Assembly (NCBI GenBank): GCA_941918925.1
Contig: OW799237.1
Span: forward strand, 73,977,126-74,041,125
Source: Phyto melanocephala
Lineage: Eukaryota; Arthropoda; Insecta; Diptera; Rhinophoridae
Direction of reading: 5' to 3'
DNA: 64,000 bases
Positions 11,802 to 24,475 of this stretch are shown here, piece after piece; the first letter of the stretch is position 1, and each line of letters starts with the position of its first letter. The translations under genes and the position numbers were made by a program. The notes under the pieces are model-generated. The model was not told where the DNA came from. It did no database searches and worked only from the letters and a program-made list of their open reading frames with translations.

Positions 11802-14238
11802 TGAGTCATTCCATGTCAAACCGTACGATTTTTGCTAAAAATTGACTTTGATGTCTCCGATGTCTTTCAAAATTTGAGAACAAAGTCTTCATTAAAAAAT
11901 ATTTTACACGTGTTTCGGGAAAAAAATTAAAAATTTTTTTTTAAAAAGTTATTTGCATTTGAAAATCGTCAAAATCGTGAAAAATCTTCCGACATGACAA
12001 CATTTAAACTAATGGTTTTATAAAACTAGTGAATGGATTTTGAAGTTCAATACCTTATTTTAAAGGTATTTGAACCTTCTTTTTAAAAAAAATATTAGTT
12101 TTTATAAATTAATTTTTTTTTATTATTAAAATTTGGTTTTTTTTGCTTAATTTCTGTTTTCCACAATCTTCGAACAAGTCGAAAAATCTGAAAAAAATAT
12201 TTTCTTAAAGGGGAATATATTCTTAACATTTTTTCAAAATTTCAGAGTGGAGGTCGAATGGATTCTATTTTTTTACGATTTTTTTCAATTGCAGCAAAAA
12301 ATTACATTTTGTATATATTGTGTATGTATTCAAAAACACACAAAATTTGATACTTAAGTAAATCCCAGCAAAAACTCGGTAATAGGTTGGTATTACGGAA
12401 CACGTTACCTGGTAATAAGTTAAACTCCTTACCCTCGAATTTCTTTATAACTAAAATGTAACCACTTACTCGTAATATAATACCTAACTACCCATTAGTA
12501 ATAACGAATTCACATGTTTCAATATTTTTATGGTACACTCAGTTCATTTCTTTAAAAAATTTAATATAATTATAATTATAAAATTAAGGTTTTTTGGTTA
12601 AGCAAGCCTGAATTTTTTATAAAAATATTGAAATTAAGCAAGCGGTTTGAAAGTAAAAAAGTGTTTTTTTTTTAAATACATAACTAAAAGTTAAATAATA
12701 AGCAATTTTAATTTTTATATACATTTTTTATAGAAAAATCAGCTGCAAATGATGTAGTATGAACTTTAATTTGTCTCTCTTGGTACGGAATAAACGCATG
12801 GTAGCCTAAAGTACCTGGTATTATTTTTGCTTTAGTAAACCGTTCTTTAAGTTTTTTCTCATGCTCATTATATTGTTCCGTACTAAAAAATTCGCAATTT
12901 ACGTTTTTAACATTTTGTTTAACCCATTGATAAAAAGTAGTCGGGGTATTGATTGGATTGTCAATATTGGTCAAACTGGCTCGGGCTGCTAATCTTTTAA
13001 TTGTGCCTCCAAGCCCATCGTAAGGGCCCTTTCCGTGCGAAGTTGCAAAAAAGTGCCACTCTGCTTTTATAGCGAAATCATCTTCGTGAAATGCAAGATT
13101 GACAAAGTTTTTGTTGTTTTTATATTGAGCACTTGCACCATCTGAGAAGTAAAAAATTTTTTTTAAGGAACTAAATGTTTCTTTAAGGAATTTGATTAGA
13201 CCTTCCTGAAATAAATTGACAGCTATTGTGTCGGTTTTAAGCATTCCGATATTGCAACATAATTAATAAATTTTTCTTTTCCATTGTCATTGTAGTAAAT
13301 AGCAATAGGATGAATCGTTACCTGGTCGTTATTCCAATGAGAACCTTGAATGGAATCTTGAATGACAAATGAATAGTTTTCTGCAAAGTCACAAATCACA
13401 ACGCATTCCCCAGGTTGCAAATCTTTCTTTTTTCTTTGAAAAAAATTGCTTTGTTGTTTGGCAATGTAAGAATGGGTTAACAAGCGACGTAGCTTTTCTG
13501 CCAATTTTTCCAAGAATTCGTAAGTTTCTGATTGAATGGTTTTAAAATAGAACATACAAAAAAATTCTAACGGCAAAATAGAATAAAAGCAAAACAAACA
13601 AATCTCCAGAACAATATGAATTTTGATTAAATATTTACTTAAGTATCAAATTTTGTGTGTTTTTGAATACATACACACATACATACATGCGTTGACATTT
13701 TCGTTAACATGCATGAAAATAAAATGTTTATATACAAAATGTAATTTTTTTGTGGTGCTGCAATGGAAAAAAATTGTAAAAAAATAAAATCCATTCGACC
13801 TCCTCTCTGAAATTTTGAGGGAATGTTAAGAATATATTAGCCTTTAAGAAAATATTTTTTTCAGATTTTTCGACTTGTTCGAAGATTGTGGAAACCAGAA
13901 ATTAAGTAAAAAAACCAAATTTTAATAATAAAAAAAAATTAATTTATAAAAACTAATATTTTTTTTAAAAAGAAGTTTCAAATACCTTTAAAATAAGGTA
14001 TTGAACTTCAAAATCATTCACTAGTTTTATAAAAAAAATTAGTTTAAATGTTGTCATGTCGGAAGATTTTTCACGATTTTGACGATTTTCAAATGCAAAT
14101 AACTTTAAAAAAAAAATTTTTAATTTTTTTCACGAAACACGTGTAAAATATTTTTTTATGTTTAATACGTCTGGCAAATTTAAAGAAAATCGGAAGAGGT
14201 GGTGTAAAAAGGTGTTCGGTCTGACATGGAATGACTCA
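11802..14238 (-). mobile_element. Long-inverted-repeat DNA transposon, superfamily unassigned
   Basis: The ends TGAGTCATTCCATGTCA and TGACATGGAATGACTCA are flanked by TA (11800-11801, 14239-14240); deleting the element leaves a continuous family B sequence. The inverted repeats are about 562 bp (11802-12363) and 606 bp (13633-14238), with small indels. The 1.27 kb centre holds a truncated, frameshifted transposase gene on the minus strand and about 340 bp without coding signal (12364-12707). A TA duplication suits Tc1/mariner-related or similar groups, but the protein is not a mariner, so no superfamily is given. Confidence 0.8.
12708..13597 (-). pseudogene. Uncharacterised DDE-type transposase remnant, frameshifted, N-terminus missing
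   Basis: The first frame (13597-13223) contains SYIAKQQSNFF, then CDFAENYSFVIQDSI (candidate first catalytic Asp) and SHWNNDQVTIHPIAIYY. A one-base shift near 13235 leads into a second frame (to 12708) with FYFSDGASAQYKN (candidate second Asp), AEWHFFATSHGKGPYDG, GGTIKRLAARASL and GYHAFIPY. I recognise this motif order from uncharacterised proteins multiplied in insect and cnidarian genomes. The RNase H-like reading is inferred from the spacing of these acidic residues. The 5' part of the gene is absent because the right inverted repeat begins 36 bp upstream of the first frame. Confidence 0.65.
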
Positions 14239-15277
14239 TATAAGACTTTATCCCTAAATATAACTTAAGTTCATTAATAGAAATTACTTTGACGCGCCTA
14301 CTTAAACTCCCACGTTTCACATATACCACTATCAGCGAAATTTAAAAGCTCGTTAAACCGACAAATGTAAAAGTGTGATGATGCAAATTTCAAATATATA
14401 GCATTCTGGTTGATTTTATTATTATTCCAGAAAATAAAAGTGATATGGATATTTAAACACTCATCTTAAATTTATATTATTTCTATAAGAACAGAAAGAA
14501 CTTAATATTGGATTAACTAAGTTGAATTCAAACATTAATTATATAATTTTAAAAATAGGAGGTGCCATGCCCATACAAAGCCTTGCAGTTTCCGTAAGGG
14601 TTCAACATTGTAGTAAAAAGAGTTAGTAGTATTATTTCTAATGTATATAATGTATAAATACTTATGGTTTCATTGCAAGAATAAATTCAAAAAAACAGAT
14701 TAATAACAAATCGAAGTAGCACAAAGAAATTAAAACATATTTTAGTATAAAGACATATTTTAGTATCCATACGATTACTAACAAAATAATAAATGTTGCT
14801 CTATAAAAGTACACAAAATTGTTGGTGGGTATTAATAATTCGGCATATTCGAATATAGTGCTCCTACTTGTTTAATACTAGTGATTTTTAGTTGAAGTAA
14901 ACTTACATTTTTACAGCGCATGTGTCACAAGATTAATATACTTTTTCACACCTAACCAAATTTAGACTTTTATTTAATAAGTTTGGTTTTCAATTTTACT
15001 TGTTTAAATTATCATTTTTTTGCTGTATACCCAAATACTCAGAGAGAATAATAAATTATTGACGTTAATATCCGTAAACGTGCCTGAGTTACAATGATAC
15101 TAGATTTTCAATATACGACGATCGTAATATAAGTTCCTAAAAAAGTTTCGTAAATATGTATTCATCTATATATTATTGTCCGTATGTATATACATAAGTA
15201 ATGGAAATGTTAATCACTATTTACGTTACTCTATACATTAATTTCAAATGGTCATGTATTCTAATAAATCGTCTTTA

Positions 15278-17775
15278 CCCAGCAAAAAATTATGCTTCCC
15301 CAGAAGCGGCTTTGTAAGGCAGAGTTTTATTACGAACTGCTTCCACTTATAATGAAATATTGCATGATTTTTGTATGGGAGTTCCCACCTAGAGGCTCAT
15401 GCTTTAGATATCCAAGTTGTGCTTACTTCACACTATTAAAATTAGCCTGATATCACTGCAAATAGTTAAGCCTAAAAAAACTGGTCATATCATGCATACC
15501 CGAAAGCATGTTTGAGGTACATTCTTTATGGCATCTATTATGTTCATAAGGCATTCAATGTAGGCTATTTTAGGCATTATTTCTCTAAAAATATGCTATA
15601 CATTTAAATAAAAAACATGTACATCTTAAAAATTTTATTTTTAATTTATTTTCGTAAAAAAATATATAATAAAAAAATAGTATTTATATAAAAAATTAAA
15701 AAAAAAATTGTGCATAAGTATATATTATCTTATTATCTTTTTTTTAACTAAATCTCTGTAAAATTAAATACCTTCTGATTTAAGTTTATATTTGCTGTAC
15801 TATTTTCATCATTAGGAGAGTAATAAAGATTCATCAATAATGGAAGTAAACTTTTTCCTAATCCCAGCACTTCCTACAATTTTTTTTTTTGTATTAGTCT
15901 AAAAAAATTAAATATTCTACATGTTAGTACACATACGATCACCTATTTTTTATTTGTTTTACTATTATTTCAGTGGAAATCTCCATTTCTATTTCCTCCA
16001 GTTCAGAAATAGATTGTATTGGAAATGAGACCAAATATTTTGATGATGCATTTTCGAAAGTCAAATTTGATTTTAACAAAACATGGATTTCAGATAAAAG
16101 ATTTACAATTATTTTGCTTTGTCCACAAACTGTTTCTTTTCATTGTTTCATTTCATGTGCCAAATCTTTGCTACTTTCATCTGTTACAAATAAACAAATT
16201 TATATATTTTTTTAATATTTTGAACAACGTTTAGTTACCTGATTTGAATTCTTCTACAATTGTATGTATTTTTTCCAATTTTGATAAAATTACAATAGTT
16301 GTTGCTGCTGTTGTCTCACTAGAAGGTCCCTTCACTGCTTTAGTACGTCCCATGTTGAAATATGTAAATATTTAAACTACAAAATAATTTATTATAATTG
16401 AATAGTTAGGAGTAAAAAAATAAAATTATTTTAAAGACAAATAAGTTTTGTAAATCTAAAGTCTTTGATATTCATTTTCAACAGTGATGCATAATGCACA
16501 AAGTAGCTATAATATATTTTTTATTTTTTTTTTTATTAATTTGTTAATTTGACGCTTACCCACCATTGTTAAAAAAAACTGTTTGTTCTTTTAAATAAAT
16601 TCAAAGTTTATTCTTACCTGTAATTGTAATTTTAGTACACGCAATATACATACATAAATATTCATATGTATTAGTGTAGAAGCAAATATTTTTAATGCGC
16701 ATTTTTTTAGTTTTTTACAGTTACACTTTTTTACAAATCACTTTTATTTTTGATGCGCCACCCACTTGATTTAAAGAATGTTGTCTCTGAACTAAATAAA
16801 ATTTCAATTCGTTTTTTTATCAACATCTTCGTTTCAACTTACCTAATTGGTCGTACATAAACAAGAAAAAAAATTTATAATATTTGCCTTACTGTAGTGC
16901 ATCTGCGCGGCAGTGTAATCTACGAAAGGAAACTATTTTTGCATTTTATTTAAATATGTTACTTATTTTAGTTCCCAAAGAAGTATTTTAATTTAAATCG
17001 CTATATATTAGAGATTCGAAGAAGCTCCAAAAGAAGGCAGTATAAAAACCGACGAAAATACTACTTTTTATGCTCGTCAACTTATTCTCTCTCGAATACT
17101 CAATTGGTTTTTTCATTGCTTATAGTTCTTGATAAATTCACCGTTAGAAATGGTGTTGTCGTTTGGTTGTTTTATCTTAAGAATAAAATACTGTATACAG
17201 TTTTCAATAACTTAACTAACAAAAAAAATTTATAGGTACATATATAAGGGATTTAAATATATGAGATCTTTATAAAATAGATTAAAAAGGCTTTATAACT
17301 TAATGACCTACAACAACAACAAAAAAAATTAAATAAACTAAACTATACAAAAAAAAATGATTTTAAATATTTTTTATATTGTTAATTGATTAATTTATAT
17401 TTTTCCTAAAAAACTATCCATTGTAGTAGCAAAACATTGTAATAAAACATTTTTTTATAGGTATAATAAAACTAATATCAAGCTCGTATATAAGGACAAC
17501 ACATTAAAAATAAGTTTTCTTAAATTTGTAATACTAAACACTGGTTAAGATTAAAAATATTTCAAAACTCTATACATGAATTTGGACCTGCGGTGAAGCA
17601 ATAAAAGCGAATACTTACTACATGCTGCTGCCTTTATTGAATTCCGGCACTGCATAAATAAATTGCTGAATGTATGCCTTTTTCAAATCATTTAACTAAG
17701 GCTTTGATTTTAGAAAGCAGTAAAAATGCAATAGTAATATTTATTGCTTCCAAATCAAGAATTTTTTTTGCTGGG
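15278..17775 (-). mobile_element. Putative DNA transposon with ACCCAGCAAAAAA ends
   Basis: Left CCCAGCAAAAAATTATGCTT and right TTTTTTTTGCTGGG are inverted, followed inward on both sides by related GCTTCC/GGAAGC words, and are flanked by TA (15276-15277, 17776-17777). It is 2.5 kb long. It holds a small spliced open frame on the minus strand and otherwise A/T-rich sequence. No transposase is recognisable, so the element is probably non-autonomous. The short inverted repeat makes this weaker than the other element calls. Confidence 0.5.
15748..16353 (-). pseudogene. Small spliced open frame of unknown function inside a transposon
   Basis: Exon 1 (16353-16239) reads MGRTKAVKGPSSETTAATT, then IVILSKLEKIHTIVEEFKS, and ends CAG/GTAACT. 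A 58-bp intron ends TTTGTAACAG. Exon 2 from 16180 continues in phase (DESSKDLAHEMKQ), meets one TGA at 16142-16140, then stays open (SKIIVNLLSEIHVLLKS, SISELEEIEMEISTEII). A phase-0 GTAAAA donor could join it to a third exon (15873-15748) reading VLGLGKSLLPLLMNLYYSPN and ending in TAG. The regular splice sites and sustained frame argue for a formerly real gene; the stop suggests decay or a reading error. Acidic, leucine-rich middle suggestive of a coiled coil. No family recognised. Confidence 0.4.
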
Positions 17776-17777
17776 TA

Positions 17778-18726
17778 TAGCTAATTTCACAACAAATGTT
17801 ATCGTCAATGCATATGTACATACCAAAGAGCTGTGTAAAATATTCTAAAAGTTATGTGTTCCATTTAACACTACTTCCAATCACTATATTTTAGTGTAAA
17901 GATAAAGAACTAAACACTTTACTCATTTAAATAAATTAATCATCACTCGAAATGTTTTTCTCTGCACTTTTATTAGTGCTTGTGATTTCAAACAAAGTAG
18001 AATTCAAAACAAAAAGCGACAATGTAAAGAATGGGTAAATAATAGCAAAAACATTAAGTAAAATAAGGGGTGGCAGACGTACTGTTTTTTTTCTAGTGAA
18101 GTGTTTTACGCACTACACTCAAAGCTGTACGCAAGTTCACTGATTTTTAATCTCTGTATTGTTTTATATATGCTTTTTTTAATTGCTTTCCCGCCTATTT
18201 CTGATTACACCCCAAGTGAGACTTAGTGAGAAAAATTCTTCTTGCTCAAACCATGCCACACCAAGGCAAATTGACATTAAGGTTGTGGTGAATCTATACT
18301 ATAAAAACGACAAAGATTTTTTGCAAAACTGCAAAAATTTGTTCAAAGCTTCAACAAAAAAAATTGTTTAGAAATTAAGTGAAAAATTTTTTTATTAAAT
18401 TTGTATTTGCCACCGCTGACCATGCTTTTTAAGAATGTGGATAAGTATTCAAACGGATAGTTTAATGATTGTAAAAATTTAAGTTAAAAAAAATGCAAAT
18501 GAAATTTACTAGATTCTCGGCCACAGGGTTTTTAAACTGCGGCAAAAATATGGACCAACAATTTTGTAACCAAACAGCTAATTATCGATTCATTTGACAC
18601 ATACTTATTTGCGACCAAATCCACAAATCTTATTTTAAGGTGTTTTTACTAATATTTAACGTGGTTCGTTTGAATACTTTGAAATCTTTCTGTCTTTACG
18701 TGATTAGTATCACTGTACAATTTTTA
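17778..18726. other. AT-rich sequence with one short unrecognised frame
   Basis: A 62-codon frame at 18183-18371 (+) has fairly balanced composition (RQIDIKVVVNLYYKNDKDF) but no known motif or upstream context. GTGGCA-type words near 18071 and 18410 could mark the ends of a lost element; no duplication is visible. Confidence 0.35.
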
Positions 18727-19315
18727 CCGGGTGTTTTTTTTTATAGAGGTATTGAATTTTAAATTAACAAACATTTATTTACTGGCGGCCATTTTGTCAG
18801 CTGTCAAGTGATTTATGTTTATTTTGGTTCGGCATTTCAACACAAATAGACTGAGACATGACTAGCAAGATGTAGATTCCGTTGATTCCGATTTTCATAA
18901 GCGAATTTTGTTTAGCGATGAAACACACTTTTGTTTGAATGAATATGTCAATAAAGAAAACTACCGTATTTTTAGTGTTGATTGTCATCAAGCGTATGTT
19001 GAGACACCGTTTTAACAAAAACAACTGACTACTTAGTGTGCTTTTTCGGCTGGTGGAATTATTGGTCCGTACTTCTTTACAAACGATAATGGTTAGAACG
19101 TGACAGTCAATGGTGACCGCTATAAAACCAAGATTACTGACTTTTTCAATCATTCAGATTAGACTACGTTCATGCCGTTCATATGCCAGAAGTCATATTA
19201 AAATTATAATGCCAGAAGATTATATTTGGAATAAAGTAAACTTCATGTCAATTTAAAAAACTCATATTTGTTTTATTGCATTTCAAAATTCTATAACTCT
19301 ATAAAAAAATATTTT
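18727..19315 (+). mobile_element. Mariner (DD41D-like) relic, old
   Basis: The left end GGGTGTTTTTTTTTATAGAG and a degraded right end (CTCTATAAAAAAATATTTT near 19300) form an inverted repeat that continues inward for about 40 bp. The centre carries a decayed transposase segment. This family differs from the GGGTGGTTAAA and AAAGGGTCCGCC families elsewhere in the window but shares the TTTTTTTATAG-type T run of many mariners. Confidence 0.6.
18870..19195 (+). pseudogene. Mariner transposase central segment, decayed
   Basis: Readable pieces are ILFSDETHFCLNEYVNK (first catalytic Asp in SDE), HQAYVETPF, then stops, CAFSAGGIIGPYFFTND and NVTVNGDRYKTKITDFF. These align with the first-Asp region of DD41D mariners such as the one at 31107-32025. 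Several stops and the lack of the second and third Asp segments show it is dead. Confidence 0.65.
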
Positions 19316-20587
19316 TAGTTTATTGTTACTCATATGTTAATAAATAAATAAATAGTTTTTGAAAAGATAAATTAAGTGATTACTATTTTAATAATAAAAT
19401 TTAGTTTTCTTTTGAAAAACAAACAATACCCGATTTTTAAGTCTGTCTATCTCAAAAAATAAGTTAAAATGTTAAAAAAAAACACTTAAGACCAGTGTTA
19501 TTAAGTAATTACATTTAGGACGGTTTAAAGAGAAAACACTGTTTTAAATACATGTGAACAGAATATTCAAAGCTAAATATTAATATACACATACTATTTG
19601 AAATTGATTGAGATTGCTTGTAAGCCATTTTTCCTATGCTTGTGCATAGGTATTTAAGTACGTCGAATGTAGGGTATCATAGAGTACGGCTTAATCCAAT
19701 ATAATAATATAGTAAAAGAATTAAAATTTTTGAATGCAAAGTAATATAAAACTACTTAACAAACAATAATTAATTTATGTATTTTATTTAAATAGCTACG
19801 AATATATGTATGTGTAATTGCAATGTTACCGTTAACAGTGATCATCAGCTGATATAAATTAGAATAACAATAACTGGCATGACTTTAAGCCGTAAGTAAA
19901 ACTAGTTTTCTATATGTGTCATACATGAGAAACAATATTTTTTTAAATTAAATTTCAGTGGAATTAAACATGGAAAAATTTTTCTCAATTAGAAATTATT
20001 AAAAAACATTGAAGCAGAAGGATGCATGAAAAAATATATTCAATAATTTTAACAGAACATAGTAGGGAAGAGGACGATTGCAGAGTATCTAAATTCCTTG
20101 TTCGCATTTTTTAATTAAAAACATCGAATAATTAAAACACATATTTGTTTTATTTAAAATATTTATAATAGAGCAATATTAATAGATATACGTTTAGAAA
20201 AGAAATTTTTATTTTATTCTTAATATGGACGTGAAAAACATTAATTTCTATAATCTTAAAAGAAAAAAAAGAAGAAGAAAACAATTAACTGAACTAATCG
20301 TGTGGACGTGCCGCAACTGTGCTTTGATTTTTCTGCTATTAAAGTATCTCAGTCATATAGTTTAATATGTATGTATGTATGTATGTACTGTATGGAAATC
20401 ACTCATTTGTTTGGCTTTTCTATTGCAGAGTGAACTGTGTAACAGTCAATATTCTTATGTCCAATAATAAAACATATATGATGACAAAAATATTTCTATG
20501 CTTTGGTGGGCTTTCGATTCGATTCAGACAGTCAAAAGTACAGGAACCATCACATTTATCCACTCATGTTTAATAGTTTATTGCTTT
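19316..20587. other. AT-rich sequence with an ATGT microsatellite
   Basis: Apart from about five ATGT units at 20365-20386, nothing structured is visible. No credible exon on either strand. Confidence 0.5.
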
Positions 20588-21592
20588 TATACCCTTCACC
20601 TGTAGTGCACAAGGGTATATATAACTTTGTCATTCCGTTTGTAATTTCTAAAATTTTTATTTCCGACTTCATAAAGTATATATTTTCTGCAAGTTTATGA
20701 ATAGGAGAGTCGATTAAGCAATGTCCGTCTGTCTGTATGTTGAAATCAACTTTTAGAAGCAACACATGTTTCTCAGACCGGTGTATAGTATCAATCATTT
20801 GGAAATATTTGGGAATGAATAGCTATTCAAATTAAGCTAAATAGCCCCATAACTTTCTGAGATATGAGCAAATAAACGCGACTGCCTCTGTTTTTTCCCA
20901 TAGTTTTACCACCAAAATTAAAATTCTTCAACCATAAAATAATTTATAGGTACCTTTGTCACTATTTGTAGATATAATATGCTTTTAGAGATATTCGTGG
21001 AAATTTTTGGATAAATCGGGCTCTAATTGGTAAAGTTATAGGCACATTTTTTTGCTTAGAAAAATATATGCTCCAAAATATTACAAACTAAAACGAATTT
21101 ATTTTTAGTATAGTAGTAATGGTATCATCTAAAAGGACTTGACTAGCGCAATACAAGCACTATAAAAAATTAAAATTCATGTTGGCCGCCACTACAAAAT
21201 GGCGGACAATAAATATATAAATGGGTCAAATCTGGTATTTTAAAATGTAACTCCTTGAACACCCTCAATAGTTGTATCAAATGAAAGGGCCACTGGTCAC
21301 ATATAATTATTAAAAAATTTAAAGTCCAAGATGGCGTCTAAAACAAAATGGCGGAACAAAATTGTTTAACCCCATCAATATGGGTATCAAATTAAAGGGC
21401 TTGACTAGTAGAATACAGATAACTACGTAAAAAAACAAAATCGAGGATGGCGTTGGAAATAATAAAGAAAAATGGCGTATAAGATGAAATATAGGTTAAG
21501 CTACGATGTGGGATTATATCTATGTTAATACATGATGGTGAAGGGTGTTATCAGATTCGGCACGGTCGAATATAGCACTCTTACTTATTTTA
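20588..21592 (+). repeat. Family A-long interspersed repeat, well preserved
   Basis: The head TATACCCTTCACCTGTAGTG opens at 20588, followed by GTCATTCCGTTTGTAATTTC, the GTCCGTCTGTCTG block, the TTTCTGAGATATGAGCAAA block and the A-long body. The body has repeated AAATGGCGG/AAAGGGCTTGACTAG words near 21200-21410. It ends at GGTGAAGGGTGTTATCAGA, the ATTCGGCACGGTCGAAT hairpin and CTCTTACTT. It serves as the best local reference for A-long. Confidence 0.8.
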
Positions 21593-21923
21593 TTTATAAT
21601 TAGCACCATGCGTTTCAGTTGAATCACTCTGTATATTGAAAAACTAAATACATATTTACGAATATTAAATAACTCATCAGATGAACTCATTAATTTAGAA
21701 TTGTTTTTGCCAACGAAATGCATATCGTATTTCTTACTAAGTCCAAGTCCAAGTCAACACAAAAAGTTATTCCAATAGTATAAAAAGTAACAGTTTTACA
21801 AGCAATTTTGCAAAAGAAATTACACTGTGGTAATACAGTTTCTATTACATTTTTGCCTGCTTTTGTAAATTTTCAAGTATTCGATTTAGGGCCTTTCTAC
21901 ATATGACCAACGATATGCAAGTA

Positions 21924-22555
21924 CAGGCAAATCTCGGCATAACGAATCTCTCTTTAATATATATATACGGTATACGGTATACGCAAGTGTTTTAAAACAA
22001 GTTTGCTTTATATAACGAATGCCTAAAAACAAAAGAAAGATCTATACACCAAATAATGTTCATGTAATTAAGACGTTGGAGTACCGTTACTTTTTTGTTT
22101 GATAATTTGTTTTAAATTGCACGTATTAGAGTTGAAACAAAAAATAAAAAAATTAAAGCAAAAACAACAGTTTTGGATGATAGTAAAAGGGTATAGGACT
22201 TAATAAAGTTTTAGTGAAATATGCAAATCCAAAATCATCAATATGTTCATCTAAGAATATACAAGCTAAAATTGTTCTTTTAGCTAGTCAATGTTTTTAG
22301 CAACAATTAGTAAAAATTACAAGAGTTTATAACATTTATTTATCGTATTACATAACACAGCTGTTACTTTTTTTTTATTTATATTAAGGTTCTTATATTA
22401 TTGTAAAATTAAAAATATTTAATATTTGTAGATATATGTATTAAGTGAATATTTTTTTGTTAATTTATTAAGAGAAAAAACTCACGATATAACGAATTTA
22501 TCGATATAACGAAAGGGCCTGATATTATATAGTTTGTTATACCGGGACTTGCCTG
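21924..22555. mobile_element. Pogo-like MITE
   Basis: The ends CAGGCAAATCTCGGCATAAC and (inverted) CAGGCAAGTCCCGGTATAAC are flanked by TA (21922-21923, 22556-22557). The word TATAACGAA recurs inside near both ends, as in pogo/Tigger non-autonomous elements. The 632-bp interior has no transposase. The TIR type and TA duplication are seen; the pogo assignment follows from the TIR style. Confidence 0.75.
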
Positions 22556-22557
22556 TA

Positions 22558-23963
22558 TATGTAAACAAATTATAAAAGTTATTTTTTTGTCTGCAAAGCC
22601 AAAAATGTTAAAGCATTTTCTAATTATGTGACTAAAACGGCCGCATGTATATATATAAAGCATGTACACTTTTCTCCAATAATATGGGTTTTTGCTTTTG
22701 TTTTTGTTAAAAAAAAGTTCATAACTATTATAATTTTATAATATAATTTGTTTTTTGCTTTTTGGCAACAAAATGTTTAATATTTATTTAAATTATTAAC
22801 ACGCAACAATTATTGACTATCGTTATAAACCAAATTTGGTCATTTTTATTGCGATCGCAAAATATTATTAAATTATTAAACGAATAAGGAAAAAAAAGTA
22901 AATGAAATTCGAAAGAAATTTTTTTTATTCATCAATATAACCAAAAATGGAACTTGAGAGAAAGAGTTCATTGTATACTTATCAAATATAAAGAAAAATT
23001 GTGTATAAACACATACAAGTATGAACATAAAAACTGGAAAATTCGTGTGTAATAGTTTAAAAGAAAAGTTTTTATTTTTACAACCGGTAACGAACATATG
23101 ATACGGGCATCAGATGCTAGCCAACCACTTTGCAGAGGGACAGATGGAGGAAGTAAACAAGAACTGCCTATTACTTACCTTGTCAAGTTGATTGCGCATA
23201 TTTAACATGTTGCTGTTGATTTTAAAATATTTGTTTTAAAATACAAATTTTTATTTTTTTTTTAAATTATTTTGATTTAGCTAAAGGCCTAAATAATATT
23301 TACTTTGGTGTATTTTAATCAACTAAAAAGCTCTAAAAATTTTTATTTTTTGTTGATATTTTCTACACGAATTTTAAATGATTTTGCATTATTTATTCAA
23401 TAACTTCTTCTTAAATTTCAATATTTCTATAAACATTTTTGCCCTCTTTAAATTTTGCATTTCTTCTAGCACTTGTTTATAACTTGAAGATATTTTTGTT
23501 AAAAATGCTACAAGCAGAGAATATAAAGCATTTTTTTATATAAAAATTTTAACAACCGTTTCGTTTTGTATGAAATTTGCAACTGAATACTGGAGAACAG
23601 GCTTAAACTCAAAATAAATTTTAGTGGAACAAAACCAAGCCACAACAACAAACAATTAGCTACAAAAACGGTAATAAACACTTGTATATACAACAACAAA
23701 ACTGTTACTTATATTTATAGAAAAAAAAATAAATAAACCATAAGTACTACTGAGTACAAAAAAAAAATAAAAAATACAATTGAACACAATGTATTAAAAC
23801 ACACCGTCAAGTATATGTAAACTGACATTAAGCGTAAGATAAAGAGAGAGTAAATTTTTTGTCTTTCCATGCTAGCCAAGCTAACAAAAATAATGCCAAC
23901 CAACTAACCAAACAGACAGCAAGCCAACCGGTCGTTCGAACAAAGCAACCAACATGCCGATAA
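22558..23963. other. AT-rich sequence without recognised content
   Basis: No coding frame above background, no inverted ends. The frames on the minus strand near 22876-23097 and 23508-23903 are phenylalanine- and leucine-rich products of T-rich DNA. Confidence 0.5.
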
Positions 23964-23971
23964 GTTTCATT

Positions 23972-24475
23972 CAGCGTTACCACTCAAAAATTATCTATCC
24001 GACCAAATTTGCCTATAAAACCAACCAAAATCCATTAAAAGCGACCAATTTTTTTTATTATTAAATAACAAATTAATGCATACTATGTATGTATTTTTTA
24101 AATAAAATTTGATTTTTATTCATAGTGTTTCTTCATTGCCACATTTGTAGTTTTATCAACAATCAAAGATTTTTTTTTTTTTTTGTAAAATATATATTAG
24201 ATTTTTACTTGCGTGCTTTGCTATATAGTCAGTTACTAAAACTGATTTCGTCCTGCCACATTTAATAAGTTTTGTTAAAACACATCAACTTTTACAATTA
24301 TGATGGCATGCACAGCTAAGAACACAGATACAAAATTCTTTTAGTTTTTCTTGCTGTTATGCGTTTTTTGTAGAAGTAGCACCACCTTACCAAAAAAAAC
24401 GTTTAGCCGACCATCCGACCAAGACCATTAATGTCCGACCATTTTGGTCGGAAAAGACCAATAGTGGCAACGCTG
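23972..24475. mobile_element. hAT-type MITE
   Basis: The ends CAGCGTTACCACT and (inverted) CAGCGTTGCCACT lie between 8-bp duplications GTTTCATT (23964-23971) and GTCTCATT (24476-24483), one mismatch. Subterminal GACC/GGTC words are frequent on both sides (for example CCGACCATTTTGGTCGG near 24433), as is usual for hAT elements that bind transposase near their ends. It is 504 bp with no coding sequence. Confidence 0.8.

Larger units (their letters stand above)
10991..14873 (+). repeat. Family B repeat, copy B3, split by a 2.4 kb transposon
   Basis: The head TATACCCACCACCACCAAAA with its hairpin mate starts at 10991. The body runs to 11801 and resumes at 14239. The end is TGGTGGGTATTAATAATTCGG, a damaged hairpin and CTCCTACTTGTTT near 14873. 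The interrupting element (11802-14238) entered a TA in the CCTCCCATATAA segment found intact in other B copies, so the order of events is clear. Confidence 0.75.

Noticed and set aside
18183..18371. 62-codon frame as a possible small host gene
   Set aside because: No motif, no splice context, no neighbouring coding signal; length is within chance for this amount of sequence.
24152..24190. Poly-T run considered as a retroposon tail
   Set aside because: It lies inside a hAT MITE with a clear 8-bp duplication at its true ends.
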